64,000 bases of DNA, taken from Streptomyces lasiicapitis (GTDB taxonomy: Bacteria > Actinomycetota > Actinomycetes > Streptomycetales > Streptomycetaceae). The notes under the pieces are model-generated. The model was given only the letters and a program-made list of their open reading frames with translations, searched no databases and was not told where the DNA came from. The stretch spans positions 426,235-490,234 of the forward strand of contig NZ_BMNG01000001.1 in NCBI RefSeq assembly GCF_014646335.1, in the 5' to 3' direction. Numbering within the stretch: position 1 is the first letter of the stretch; every line of letters begins with the position of its first letter. The position numbers were made by a program, and so were the translations under genes. Of the stretch, positions 11,329 to 20,315 are shown one piece after another.

Positions 11329-13791
11329 CTACTCGTCCGATCTGTCCGAGCGGTCCGCCCGGTCTTCGTCCGGGGGATCCGGGATCCCCCACGTCGGCGG
11401 GGGTGACGTCGGTGTCGTGGGCGGGGGTGTCGTCGGCGGGGTCGTCGGCGGCTTCGTCGTCGGGGTGGACGGCGGCGGGGTCGTCGGCGGCTTCGTCGTC
11501 GGCGGCTTCGTCGACGGCTCATCGTCGTCGTCCGGCGTGGTGGGCGGGGCCGTCGGGGTCGTCGGCGCCTGCGTCGTCGGCTCCGGCGGCTTCGCGACAC
11601 CGACGCCCATGTCCGTCTTGAGGTTGAACTTGGAGCGCGAGCCGGTCGAGTTGAACGTGTACGCCGCCCAGATCTCGGCCGGGAAGCTGCCGCCGTCGAC
11701 GCGCGGCATGCCGCCCGCGCCCTTCATGGACACCTGCGAGCCGCGCTTGAGCTTCCCCTCGTCCTCGGGCAGCTCACCGAACAGGCCGACGGACGTGACC
11801 AGCTTCGGCGTGTAGCCCACGAACCAGGCCGACTTGTTGTCGTCGGACGTACCGGTCTTGCCCGCGACCTGCTGGCCCTTGCGGTTGGAGGCGTCGCGCA
11901 CCGACCGCTTGGCCGTGCCGTCGTCGACCACGCCGGTCAGCACGGAGGTGACGGAGTCGGCCGCGCCCCGGCTGATGACCTCGTCGCCGATCGCGTCCGG
12001 CAGGTCGATGGTGCGGTCCTTGTGCTCGACGGACTTCACCAGCTGCGGCGTGACCTTCTTGCCGTGGTTGTCGAGCGTGGCGTACACGCCCGCCATCTCC
12101 AGCGGGCTCGCGCCCATGGAGCCGAGGGTCTGCGCGGGCACGGCGGGCAGGTCCTCGGTGTCCATGCCCAGCTTGCCCGCGGTCTCCAGGACCTTGTCCA
12201 TCTTCACGTCCACGCCCATCTGCGCGAAGACGGAGTTGATGGACTTGTTCATCGCGGTCTGGACGGTGACCTGGCCGTAGGAGACGTTGTCCTCGTTCGG
12301 CGGCGCGAAGCCGACCTCGCTGCCCACGACCGGGCGTTTGCTGCGGCCGCTGTAGATCGTGTCCGCGGTGATCGGCTTGCCGCCCTGTGTCGTCGCGCCC
12401 TCTTCCAGGGCGGCGGCGAGGATCAGCGGCTTGAAGGTGGACGCGGGCTGGTAGTCGGTGCGGGTCGCGTTGTTGACGTAGTGCTTGATGTAGTCGCGGC
12501 CGCCGTACATCGCGACGATCGCGCCGGTCTTCGGGTCCACGGACGCCGCGCCGGCCTGAACGCGCGCGTCGGCCTTCTTCTTGTCCTCGTCGAGCCGGGA
12601 GTCGAGCTTCTTGTCGACGGCCTTCTCCAGGGCGCGCTGCTTCTTGCGGTCGATGTTGAGCGTGATCGTGTAGCCGCCCGCCTCGACCTGCGCCTCCGCC
12701 TCGGACTTGGTGTAGCCCTGCTTGACGAGCTGCCTCTCGAGGTCCTCGTTGGCGGCCTTGACCAGATAGCCGGTCTGCCCCTTCATCCCCGGCGCGGGCT
12801 TGGGCTCCTTCGGGGTCGGGAACGTGAGGGAATCGCGCTCGGACGAGGGCAGCCAGCCCTCCTCGACCATGTTGTTCAGTACGTAGTTCCAGCGCTCCTT
12901 GACCAGCTTCCGGCCGGTGGGCGTGGCACTCGTCCAGTCGTACGAACTCGGGGACTGGAGCAGGGCCGCCAGGTAGGCGCCCTGCTCCACCTTCAGCTTC
13001 TCGGCGTCGACGCCGTAGTAGGCCTGGGCGGCGGCCTGGATGCCGTAGGCGCCGCGGCCGTAGTAGCTGGTGTTGATGTAGCCCGCGAGGATGTCGTCCT
13101 TGCTGTACTCGCGGTCCACCTTCAGCGAGATGACCAGTTCCTTGAGCTTGCGCGAGACGGTCTGGTCCTGCGTGAGGTAGTAGTTCTTCACATACTGCTG
13201 GGTGATCGTGGAGCCACCCTGCTTGCCCTTGCCCGCGAGGGTGTTGAGGACACCGCGGGCGGTGCCCTTCAGGTCCACGCCCGAGTCCTTGTAGAAGGAC
13301 TTGTTCTCCGCGGCGACGAAGGTCCGCTGGACCTTCTTCGGGACCTTGTCCAGGTCGACGATCTCGCGGTTCATGTCGCCCTTGCGGGCCATGATCGTGC
13401 CGTCGCTGTACTTGTAGACGTTGCTCTGCAGCCGCGCCGCGGCGTTGCCCTTGGGGATGTCGACGACCAGGTAGAGGACGACGAAGCCGAGCATGCCGAG
13501 CAGGATGAAGCCGAAGAAATAGCCGAGGAGCTTCTTCCAGGTGAAGAAGCGGCGGATGCCGGTGCGCTTGGGCTTGCCGGGGCGGGCGCGGCGGGCCGCG
13601 CGGCCGCCCGAGCCCTCACCGGCGGGGCCTATCCCGACCGGCTCGCCACCCGCCGCGCCCTCCGAGGAGCCCTCGGCGGAAGGGCCGCCGACCGACGGAC
13701 TGCCGGTGGCCGGGGCGCCGTCGGACGGGCGGCCGCGCGCTGCCCGGCGCGCACCGCGCTGCCGCGCTTTTCGCTCTTCCGCTCGGCCCAT
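11329..13791 (-). CDS. Bifunctional class A penicillin-binding protein
   Basis: 820 residues from an ATG at 13791. A cytoplasmic basic/glycine-rich tail (1-85) leads to one membrane anchor (LLGYFFGFILLGMLGFVVLY). A GT51 glycosyltransferase follows, with AAENKSFY, GGSTITQQYVKN and RKLKELVISLKV. The transpeptidase has the Ser nucleophile in PASTFKP, the SIN motif and KTGTSDDNKSAWFVG. It polymerises and cross-links peptidoglycan on the outer face of the membrane. The last 85 residues are a Thr/Pro/Asp-rich tail (TKPPTT repeats), probably extending into the wall. Upstream on the other strand is the PadR operon. Confidence 0.95.
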   Translation of the reverse strand: MGRAEERKARQRGARRAARGRPSDGAPATGSPSVGGPSAEGSSEGAAGGEPVGIGPAGEGSGGRAARRARPGKPKRTGIRRFFTWKKLLGYFFGFILLGMLGFVVLYLVVDIPKGNAAARLQSNVYKYSDGTIMARKGDMNREIVDLDKVPKKVQRTFVAAENKSFYKDSGVDLKGTARGVLNTLAGKGKQGGSTITQQYVKNYYLTQDQTVSRKLKELVISLKVDREYSKDDILAGYINTSYYGRGAYGIQAAAQAYYGVDAEKLKVEQGAYLAALLQSPSSYDWTSATPTGRKLVKERWNYVLNNMVEEGWLPSSERDSLTFPTPKEPKPAPGMKGQTGYLVKAANEDLERQLVKQGYTKSEAEAQVEAGGYTITLNIDRKKQRALEKAVDKKLDSRLDEDKKKADARVQAGAASVDPKTGAIVAMYGGRDYIKHYVNNATRTDYQPASTFKPLILAAALEEGATTQGGKPITADTIYSGRSKRPVVGSEVGFAPPNEDNVSYGQVTVQTAMNKSINSVFAQMGVDVKMDKVLETAGKLGMDTEDLPAVPAQTLGSMGASPLEMAGVYATLDNHGKKVTPQLVKSVEHKDRTIDLPDAIGDEVISRGAADSVTSVLTGVVDDGTAKRSVRDASNRKGQQVAGKTGTSDDNKSAWFVGYTPKLVTSVGLFGELPEDEGKLKRGSQVSMKGAGGMPRVDGGSFPAEIWAAYTFNSTGSRSKFNLKTDMGVGVAKPPEPTTQAPTTPTAPPTTPDDDDEPSTKPPTTKPPTTPPPSTPTTKPPTTPPTTPPPTTPTSPPPTWGIPDPPDEDRADRSDRSDE
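11390..11600 (-). repeat. Low-complexity Thr/Pro-coding repeat at the PBP 3' end
   Basis: Short GTCGTCGGCGGCTTCG-like units repeat here. They encode the TKPPTT/TPPPTT tail of the penicillin-binding protein and may vary in copy number between strains. Confidence 0.6.
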
Positions 13792-14045
13792 GACTGTGAC
13801 TGCTCCGCTTCGTCTAGTCGTCAACTCAGGTCAGCTCATGAAGCTAACACCGCGCCAGAGGGCAAAATCCCCACGATCCGGCCTTTTCCGGACGTGACAA
13901 TCAGCACCCATCACAGGGGAACCAGTGCTGTCCCACCCAAATCGACTCACCAAGGGCGCGGAGGGTTGCCCGCGACCCGAACACACGCGCCAGGTATGGG
14001 TCACACAGGAGTCGCCACCGGGCCACGAAGGGGCCGCCGCCGATC

Positions 14046-14090
14046 TACACACCACGCGTATACACACCACGTATACGTGGTGTGTATAGT
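14046..14090 (+). promoter_or_regulatory. PadR operator (30-bp perfect palindrome) and -10 box
   Basis: Bases 14059-14088 form a perfect 30-bp palindrome with half-site TATACACACCACGTA. A third copy of TACACACCACG lies just upstream at 14046-14056 in direct orientation, 15 bases away. The right edge overlaps TATAGT (14085-14090), a good -10 hexamer lying 7 bases before the ATG at 14098. There is no room for a ribosome-binding site, so the mRNA is probably leaderless. A repressor bound here would block its own operon. Confidence 0.8.
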
Positions 14091-14097
14091 CCTCCGT

Positions 14098-14625
14098 ATG
14101 TCCATCGGTCACACCCTCCTCGGGCTCCTGGAATCGGGCCCCCGCCACGGCTACGACCTCAAGCGCGCCTTCGACGAGAAGTTCGGGCACGACAAGCCGC
14201 TGCACTACGGCCAGGTCTACTCGACCATGTCCCGACTCCTGAAGAACGGCCTCGTCGAGGTCGACGGGGTGGAGGCGGGCGGCGGTCCCGAACGCAAGCG
14301 GTACGCCATCACCGAGGCGGGCATCACCGATGTCCAGCGGTGGCTCGCGACCCCGGAGAAGCCGGAGCCGTACCTCCAGTCGACGCTCTACACCAAGGTC
14401 GTCCTCGCGCTGCTCACCCACCGCGACGCCGCCGACATCCTCGACACCCAGCGCGCGGAGCATCTGCGCCTGATGCGGATCCTCACCGACCGCAAGCGGA
14501 AGGGCGATCTCGCCGATCAGCTCATCTGCGACCACGCCCTGTTCCATCTCGAAGCCGACCTGCGCTGGCTGGAGCTCACCTCCGCCCGACTGGGCAAGCT
14601 CGCCAAGGAGGTGCTCCCCTCATGA
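14098..14625 (+). CDS. PadR-family transcriptional regulator
   Basis: 175 residues. The N-terminal winged helix (MSIGHTLLGLLESGPRHGYDL, then YGQVYSTMSRLLKNGLV) is the PadR signature, and a helical C-terminal dimerisation domain follows (about 85-175). PadR proteins usually repress a neighbouring transporter and release DNA on binding a small molecule. Here the gene is first in an operon, overlaps the ABC ATPase by ATGA, and has a perfect palindrome directly on its promoter. Autoregulation together with the exporter is therefore the natural reading. The ligand is unknown. Confidence 0.93.
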   Translation: MSIGHTLLGLLESGPRHGYDLKRAFDEKFGHDKPLHYGQVYSTMSRLLKNGLVEVDGVEAGGGPERKRYAITEAGITDVQRWLATPEKPEPYLQSTLYTKVVLALLTHRDAADILDTQRAEHLRLMRILTDRKRKGDLADQLICDHALFHLEADLRWLELTSARLGKLAKEVLPS

Positions 14626-15308
14626 CCCCCGCTGGTTCCCTGCTCACCGCAGACGGGCTGCGCAAGGCCTACGGCCCGACCACCGCGCTCGACGGCGCCG
14701 AATTCTCCATCCACCCCGGCGAGATCGTCGCCGTGATGGGCCCCTCCGGCTCCGGCAAGTCCACGCTCCTGCACTGCCTCGCCGGGATCGTGCGGCCCGA
14801 CGCGGGCGAGATCACGTACAACGGGCAGAGCCTGACCGGCATGAGCGACACCGCGCTCAGCGCGCTGCGCCGCAGCGAGTTCGGGTTCGTGTTCCAGTTC
14901 GGCCAGCTCGTCCCGGAGCTGACGTGCCTGGAGAACGTCGCGCTGCCGCTCAGGCTCAACGGCGCCAAGCGCCGCGACGCCGAGCGGGCCGCCCTGACCT
15001 GGATGGAGCGCCTGGAGGTCGACGACGTACGCGACAAGCGTCCCGGTCAGGCCTCCGGCGGCCAGGGCCAGCGCGTCGCCGTGGCCCGCTCCCTCGTCAC
15101 CAACCCGCGCGTGCTGTTCGCGGACGAGCCCACCGGCGCCCTCGACTCCCTCAACGGCGAGCGCGTGATGGAGCTCCTCACCGACGCCGCCCGCTCCACC
15201 AACGCCGCCGTCGTCCTCGTCACCCACGAGACCCGGGTCGCCGCCTACTCCGACCGCGAGGTCGTCGTGCGCGACGGCAAGTCCCGGGACATGGAGCGCC
15301 TGGTATGA
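14622..15308 (+). CDS. ABC transporter ATP-binding protein (MacB/LolD type)
   Basis: 228 residues. Walker A is GPSGSGKST (about 37-45), the signature motif is SGGQGQR and Walker B is VLFADEPTGALD, followed by the switch His in VTHE. The FVFQFGQLVPELT Q-loop is typical of the FtsX-type exporter class. It overlaps padR upstream by ATGA and the permease downstream by ATGA, so the three are translationally coupled. It powers the FtsX-like permease that follows, in export or in mechanical signalling at the membrane. Confidence 0.95.
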   Translation: MTPAGSLLTADGLRKAYGPTTALDGAEFSIHPGEIVAVMGPSGSGKSTLLHCLAGIVRPDAGEITYNGQSLTGMSDTALSALRRSEFGFVFQFGQLVPELTCLENVALPLRLNGAKRRDAERAALTWMERLEVDDVRDKRPGQASGGQGQRVAVARSLVTNPRVLFADEPTGALDSLNGERVMELLTDAARSTNAAVVLVTHETRVAAYSDREVVVRDGKSRDMERLV

Positions 15309-17734
15309 GCACGACCCGTACGAAGCCGGTGGCGCCCTCCGCCGCCGCGGACCGGCCCACCGGCCCCACCGGCGCCCGCGCCTGGCTCCGCGACCTCGCC
15401 ATGGGCATCCGCTTCGCGGTCGGCGGCGGCCGGGAGGGCTGGGTGCGCACCGGGCTCACCGCCGTCGGCGTGGGCCTGGGCGTCGCGCTCCTTCTCGGCG
15501 CCGCCTCCGTGCCCGACCTGCTCGCCAACCGCGACGCCCGCGCGACGGCGCGCCATCCCTCGGACACGATGGCCGCCAAGAAGATCGACCGCAGCGACTC
15601 GACGATCCTGATCGTCGACGCGGGCACCGACTTCCGCGACTCGGAGATCGGCGGCCGCTCGGTGCGCGCCGACGGCGGCCACCCGGTGCTCCCGCCCGGC
15701 GTCAGCGAGCTGCCCAAGGGCGGCGAGATGGTGGTCTCGCCCGCCCTGCGCGACCTGATGAACAGCTCCGAGGGCAAGCTCCTCAAGGAGCGCTTCGAGG
15801 GCTATCGCGTCACGGGCACCATCGGTGACGCGGGCCTCATGAGCCCCAAGGAGCTCTACTACTACACGGGTTCCGACACCCTCACCAAGGATCAGGGCGC
15901 CCACCGCATCAAGGCGTTCGGCTACGAGGACCCGGCCGAGCCGCTCGACCCCCTCCTGGTCGTGCTCGTCGTCCTGATCTGCGTCGTGCTGCTCACCCCG
16001 GTGCTCATCTTCATCGGCACCGCGGTGCGCTTCGGCGGCGAGCGGCGCGACCAGCGGCTCGCGGCGCTGCGCCTGGTCGGCGCGGACCGGCGGGCGGTGC
16101 GCCGGATCGCGGCGGGCGAGGCGCTCTTCGGCGCCCTCCTCGGCCTCGCGCTCGGCGCCGTGTTCTTCCTCGGCGTACGGCAGTTGGTGGGCGTCGTCGA
16201 CATCTGGAAGGTCAGCGCCTTCCCCTCCGACATGGTGCCGCTGCCCGGACTCACCGTGCTGATCGCGGTGGCCGTACCGGTCTCCTCCGTGCTCGTCACG
16301 CTGGTCTCGCTGCGCGCCGTCGCCATCGAGCCCCTCGGCGTCGTACGCAGCACGACGGCACGCAAGCGGCGGCTGTGGTGGCGGCTCCTGCTGCCCGTCG
16401 TGGGCCTGCTGATCCTGCTCAACCAGGACCAGGTGACCCGCACCGGCGGCGAGGACGTGCAGGTGTACTCCATCGCCGTGGGCGCCACCCTCGCCCTGGT
16501 GGGCCTCGCGACACTGATGCCCTGGCTGGTCGAGGCGGCCGTGGCCAGGCTGCGCGGCGGCCCCGTGCCCTGGCAGCTCGCCACCCGGCGGCTGCAGTTG
16601 AGCAGCGGCACGGCGGCCCGCGCGGTCAGCGGCATCACGGTCGCGGTGGCGGGCGCGGTCGCGCTGCAGATGCTCTTCGCGTCCATGCACGACGACTTCA
16701 ACACGACCACCCAGCAGGACCCCCGGCGCGCCCAGCTCAACATCAGCTCGCCGGAGGCCAGCGGCCCGCTGGCCCAGCGGATGATCGACGACTTCCGCAC
16801 CGCGAAGGGCGTCAAGGGCGTCATGGGCCGGGTCTCGTCGTACGTGGTCAAGCCGGGCGAGCTGAAGAACGCCGACGACATGCGGCCCACCACGGAGCTG
16901 TCCGTCGGCACCTGCGCGACCCTGCGCGAGCTGGCGCGGGTCGACACCTGCAAGGACGGTGACACCTTCGTCGTGCACACCGGGGACCGGGACCTGGACC
17001 AGTGGGTGGACCAGACGGCACGGCCCGGCGAGAAGATCGACCTCAACAGCGAGAGCTGGGGCGACTACGCGAGCGAGGGGCGCGGCAAGCACGTCCCGTG
17101 GACGCTGCCGAAGTCGTCGCGCACGATCACCTCGCGCCCCGACCCGGTGGGCGAGCGCTACAACGGCATCTTCGTGACGCCCGGAGCGATCGACGTGGCG
17201 AAGCTGAAGGGCGCCGACACCCAGGCCCTGGTGCAGATCGACCCGAAGGTCACGGACGCCGAGGAGTACGTGCGCAACGCGGCCACGCAGATCGATCCGC
17301 TGATCCGCGTGTACACCATCCGCATGATCGAGCGCGACAAGCAGTACGCCTCGGTGCAGAAGGGACTGCAGGCGGGCGCGATCGCCACGATGATGCTGAT
17401 CGCCGCGTCCATGCTGGTCTCCACCCTTGAGCAACTGCGCGAGCGCAAGCGGCTCTTGGCGGCCCTGACCGCCTTCGGCACCCGGCGCTCGTCGATGGCC
17501 TGGTCGGTGCTGTGGCAGACGGCCGTCCCTGTGGTGCTCGGCCTCGGCCTCGCCATCACCGGCGGCCTGGCCCTCGGGGCCGTGATGTGCCGGATGGTGG
17601 ACAAGTCGGTCACCGACTGGCTGGTGTTCCTGCCGCTGTGCGCGGCGGGCGCGGCGCTGGTCGCAACGGTGACGCTGCTGAGCCTGCCGGCGCTGTGGCG
17701 GATGATGCGGCCGGATGGGCTGCGTACGGAGTGA
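15305..17734 (+). CDS. FtsX-like ABC transporter permease
   Basis: 809 residues with two FtsX repeats. The first membrane segment is near residues 45-65. A large extracytoplasmic region follows (about 66-210), then a three-helix FtsX core (LLVVLVVLICVVLLTPVLIF through VLVTLVSLRAVAIEPL). Two or more central helices, a second outside domain with a Cys pair (GTCATLRELARVDTC), and a C-terminal FtsX core starting at GAIATMMLIAASMLV complete it. It pairs with the ATPase at 14622. Two large external domains suggest a peptide, antibiotic or lipoprotein substrate at the cell surface; which one cannot be told. Confidence 0.92.
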   Translation: MSTTRTKPVAPSAAADRPTGPTGARAWLRDLAMGIRFAVGGGREGWVRTGLTAVGVGLGVALLLGAASVPDLLANRDARATARHPSDTMAAKKIDRSDSTILIVDAGTDFRDSEIGGRSVRADGGHPVLPPGVSELPKGGEMVVSPALRDLMNSSEGKLLKERFEGYRVTGTIGDAGLMSPKELYYYTGSDTLTKDQGAHRIKAFGYEDPAEPLDPLLVVLVVLICVVLLTPVLIFIGTAVRFGGERRDQRLAALRLVGADRRAVRRIAAGEALFGALLGLALGAVFFLGVRQLVGVVDIWKVSAFPSDMVPLPGLTVLIAVAVPVSSVLVTLVSLRAVAIEPLGVVRSTTARKRRLWWRLLLPVVGLLILLNQDQVTRTGGEDVQVYSIAVGATLALVGLATLMPWLVEAAVARLRGGPVPWQLATRRLQLSSGTAARAVSGITVAVAGAVALQMLFASMHDDFNTTTQQDPRRAQLNISSPEASGPLAQRMIDDFRTAKGVKGVMGRVSSYVVKPGELKNADDMRPTTELSVGTCATLRELARVDTCKDGDTFVVHTGDRDLDQWVDQTARPGEKIDLNSESWGDYASEGRGKHVPWTLPKSSRTITSRPDPVGERYNGIFVTPGAIDVAKLKGADTQALVQIDPKVTDAEEYVRNAATQIDPLIRVYTIRMIERDKQYASVQKGLQAGAIATMMLIAASMLVSTLEQLRERKRLLAALTAFGTRRSSMAWSVLWQTAVPVVLGLGLAITGGLALGAVMCRMVDKSVTDWLVFLPLCAAGAALVATVTLLSLPALWRMMRPDGLRTE

Positions 17735-17772
17735 ACTTCCGTACGCAGTGACCATCCGTACGCGGTCAACTC

Positions 17773-17830
17773 CCGCTGCCGGTGCGGGTGCCGGGCCTCC
17801 TCAGGCCTCGAGCATCCGCACCGGCAGCGG
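17773..17830. terminator. Long-loop hairpin overlapping the oxyR stop
   Basis: Perfect 15-bp arms (17773-17787 and 17816-17830) around a 28-base loop. The distal arm is inside the last codons of oxyR. It lies between convergent genes and could stop transcripts from both sides. Confidence 0.45.
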
Positions 17831-18745
17831 CCGTAGTGCCTCCCGCAGGGCGACCGCCAACTCCTCGTACTCGGCGGACCGCGCCGCCCCCGTGCGCATC
17901 GCGAGCGCGACCCGCCGGGTCGGGGCCGGATCGGCGAAGTACCCGGTGAGCAGTTGGTTGCTGCGACTCGTCTCCACCCGCACCGCCGTACGCGGCAGCA
18001 AGGTCACTCCGAGGCCGCCCGCGACGAGTTGGACGAGCGTGGAGAGCCCGGCGGCGGTCGTGGTGACGGGCGCGTCACCGCGGCCCACCTCGCGGCAGAT
18101 GTCCAGGGCCTGGTCGCGCAGGCAGTGGCCCTCGTCGAGCAGCAGCAGGTTCAGCTCGCGCAGCGCGTCCCGCGGAATCCCCTCCCGGCCGCCCAGCCAG
18201 TGGTCCAGCGGCGTCACAAGGACGAAGTCCTCGTCGAACAGCGGCAGTTCGGTGACCCCGGGCACGCCGAGCGGCACCGCGAGCAGCAGCAGGTCGAGCC
18301 GCCCCGCCGCGAGCCCTTCGAGCAGCGAGGACGTCTGCTCCTCGTGCACCTGAAGATCCAGGTCCGGATACTTCTCGTGTACGAGGGCCAGCACCGTCGG
18401 CAGCAGATACGGCGCCACCGTCGGGATCACGCCGAGCCGCAGCGCGCCGGTGAACGGCGCCTTCACCGCGTCCGCCTCCTCCATCAGCGCCTCGACCTCG
18501 TCGAGCACCGCCTTCGCGCGCACCGCGAGCCGCTCCCCGGCCGGGGAGAGCAGCACCTTGCGCGTCGTACGCTCCACGAGCTGGACACCCAGTGCCTCCT
18601 CCAGGGCCGAGACGGCGCCGGACAGCGCGGGCTGACTCATCCCGATTGCTGCCGCCGCGTCCCTGAAGTGCAGCTGCTCGGCCACCGCCGCGAAGGCGCG
18701 GAGCTGCGCCAGGCTGGGCTGCTTGCCCCTATTTATGGCTCGCAC
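17801..18745 (-). CDS. oxyR: LysR-family peroxide regulator OxyR
   Basis: 314 residues from a GTG at 18745 with GGAGGT eight bases upstream; longer readings lack such a site. The LysR helix-turn-helix is at about 8-65 (SLAQLRAFAAVAEQLHFRDAAAAIGMSQPALS). The C-terminal domain contains the two redox cysteines expected of OxyR, in DEGHCLRDQALDICRE (spacing 8 residues between them). It is divergent from ahpCD with a 127-base shared control region, the classic arrangement in which oxidised OxyR activates alkyl hydroperoxidase. Confidence 0.93.
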   Translation of the reverse strand: MRAINRGKQPSLAQLRAFAAVAEQLHFRDAAAAIGMSQPALSGAVSALEEALGVQLVERTTRKVLLSPAGERLAVRAKAVLDEVEALMEEADAVKAPFTGALRLGVIPTVAPYLLPTVLALVHEKYPDLDLQVHEEQTSSLLEGLAAGRLDLLLLAVPLGVPGVTELPLFDEDFVLVTPLDHWLGGREGIPRDALRELNLLLLDEGHCLRDQALDICREVGRGDAPVTTTAAGLSTLVQLVAGGLGVTLLPRTAVRVETSRSNQLLTGYFADPAPTRRVALAMRTGAARSAEYEELAVALREALRPLPVRMLEA

Positions 18746-18806
18746 TGATAGCCACCTCCGATCAACAGGACAGAGTGTAGCTATTTCCATAATCAATGCA
18801 CTCTGT
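18746..18806. promoter_or_regulatory. OxyR control region for oxyR/ahpCD
   Basis: Between the divergent starts is an inverted repeat with 8-bp arms ACAGAGTG (18770-18777) and CACTCTGT (18799-18806). It encloses an A/T-rich LysR-type segment (TAGCTATTTCCATAATCAAT). This is the only A/T-rich stretch nearby and the likely OxyR site. Confidence 0.6.
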
Positions 18807-18872
18807 GCCACGATCGACAGCAGTCCAACCCCCTGGAGCCCCTTACCGGGTTCCTAGCTGCAAGGAGAGCGC

Positions 18873-19427
18873 GTGCTCACTGTCGGTGACAAGTTCCCCG
18901 AGTTCGACCTGACTGCCTGTGTCTCGCTGGAGACGGGCAAGGAGTTCGAGCAGATCAACCACAAGACGTACGAAGGCAAGTGGAAGATCGTCTTCGCGTG
19001 GCCCAAGGACTTCACCTTCGTGTGCCCGACCGAGATCGCCGCCTTCGGCAAGCTGAACGACGAGTTCGCCGACCGTGACGCCCAGGTCCTCGGCTTCTCC
19101 GGCGACTCCGAGTTCGTGCACCACGCCTGGCGCAAGGACCACCCGGACCTGACGGACCTGCCCTTCCCGATGCTGGCCGACTCGAAGCACGAGCTCATGC
19201 GTGACCTCGGCATCGAGGGCGAGGACGGCTTCGCGCAGCGCGCCGTCTTCATCGTGGACCAGAACAACGAGATCCAGTTCACGATGGTGACCGCCGGTTC
19301 CGTCGGCCGTAACCCCAAGGAGGTCCTGCGGGTCCTCGACGCCCTCCAGACGGACGAGCTCTGCCCGTGCAACTGGAGCAAGGGCGACGAGACCCTGGAC
19401 CCGGTCGCGCTGCTCTCCGGCGAGTGA
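18873..19427 (+). CDS. ahpC: Alkyl hydroperoxide reductase, peroxiredoxin subunit AhpC
   Basis: 184 residues from a GTG at 18873 with AAGGAG upstream. The peroxidatic cysteine is Cys51 in DFTFVCPTEI, and the C-terminal CPC (Cys164/Cys166, LCPCNW) supplies the resolving cysteine, as in actinobacterial AhpC. It reduces organic peroxides, hydrogen peroxide and peroxynitrite and is recycled by AhpD. It is 15 bases from ahpD and under the presumed OxyR site. Confidence 0.97.
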   Translation: MLTVGDKFPEFDLTACVSLETGKEFEQINHKTYEGKWKIVFAWPKDFTFVCPTEIAAFGKLNDEFADRDAQVLGFSGDSEFVHHAWRKDHPDLTDLPFPMLADSKHELMRDLGIEGEDGFAQRAVFIVDQNNEIQFTMVTAGSVGRNPKEVLRVLDALQTDELCPCNWSKGDETLDPVALLSGE

Positions 19428-19442
19428 CGGGGCGCTGACCTC

Positions 19443-19976
19443 ATGGCTCTCGACGAACTGAAGTCCGCCGTACCGGACTACGCCAAGGACCTGAAGCTGA
19501 ACCTCGGTTCGGTCATCGGCAACTCGGACCTGCCGCAGCAGCAGCTGTGGGGCACGGTGCTCGCCTGCGCGATCGCCTCCCGCTCCCCGCGCGTGCTGCG
19601 CGAGCTGGAGCCCGAGGCGAAGGCGAACCTCTCCCCCGAGGCGTACACCGCCGCCAAGTCGGCTGCCGCCGTCATGGCGATGAACAACGTCTTCTACCGC
19701 ACGCGTCACCTGCTCTCCGACCCGGAGTACGGCACGCTGCGGGCGGGTCTGCGGATGAATGTCATCGGCAACCCGGGCGTGGAGAAGGTCGACTTCGAGC
19801 TCTGGTCCCTCGCTGTCTCCGCCATCAACGGCTGCGGTCAGTGCCTCGACTCCCACGAGCAGGTGCTCCGCAAGGCCGGCGTCGACCGCGAGACCATCCA
19901 GGAAGCCGTCAAGATCGCCGCCGTCCTCCAGGCGGTGGGCGTCACGCTGGACTCCGAGGAGCACCTCGCCGGTTAG
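19443..19976 (+). CDS. ahpD: Alkylhydroperoxidase AhpD
   Basis: 177 residues of the AhpD/CMD family. The active-site motif [11 protein letters not shown] gives Cys131, Cys134 and His138, one residue offset from the Mycobacterium tuberculosis enzyme. It receives electrons from the dihydrolipoamide system and reduces AhpC. It lies directly behind ahpC, with no clear ribosome-binding site, so it is probably translated by coupling. Confidence 0.97.
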   Translation: MALDELKSAVPDYAKDLKLNLGSVIGNSDLPQQQLWGTVLACAIASRSPRVLRELEPEAKANLSPEAYTAAKSAAAVMAMNNVFYRTRHLLSDPEYGTLRAGLRMNVIGNPGVEKVDFELWSLAVSAINGCGQCLDSHEQVLRKAGVDRETIQEAVKIAAVLQAVGVTLDSEEHLAG

Positions 19977-20004
19977 GGCGCGCGTCTTCTCTTACGTACG
20001 CAAT

Positions 20005-20037
20005 GTGGGGCCCCGCTCATGCCGAGCGGGGCCCCAC
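20005..20037 (+). terminator. Terminator after ahpCD
   Basis: Perfect 13-bp stem (GTGGGGCCCCGCT / AGCGGGGCCCCAC) with a 7-base loop, 28 bases after the ahpD stop. Confidence 0.85.
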
Positions 20038-20079
20038 TTGCGTGACCGCAGATCACCGTTCCCCGTCTGGGGCTCCGCC

Positions 20080-20232
20080 CCTCTCCCCCTTTTCGGCGCT
20101 CCGCGCCTCGTCCTCAAACGCCGGACGGGCTAAGACACCCAGCCGCAGCGGCAAGCTATAGCCCGTCGAGGGGGTCCCCCCTGCTCTTTAAGAGCTTGGG
20201 GGAGTTTGAGGACGAGGCCGTTCAGGCCGATA
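20080..20232. repeat. Dispersed intergenic repeats, one direct and one inverted copy
   Basis: The 339 bases between ahpD and the AI-2E permease hold no gene. CGCCTCGTCCTCAAACGCCG (about 20105-20124) repeats the element found after fumB and fumC. Its complement, GAGTTTGAGGACGAGGCC, follows at about 20202-20219, so the two copies could fold on each other. Confidence 0.6.
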
Positions 20233-20241
20233 AGCGGGGGT

Positions 20242-20263
20242 CCAGGGGGCGGCAGCCCCCTGG
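20242..20263 (-). terminator. Hairpin downstream of the AI-2E permease
   Basis: Perfect 9-bp arms CCAGGGGGC/GCCCCCTGG with a 4-base loop, 52 bases past the permease stop on the minus strand. Confidence 0.5.
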
Positions 20264-20315
20264 TTACGGTGAAGGGGTGGGCCTGGGGCGCCCCGCGAAG
20301 GCCCGCCCACGCGGG

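Noticed and set aside
12022..14097. Long plus-strand frame merging into padR
   Set aside because: Everything before the ATG at 14098 is antisense to the penicillin-binding protein and has shadow composition.
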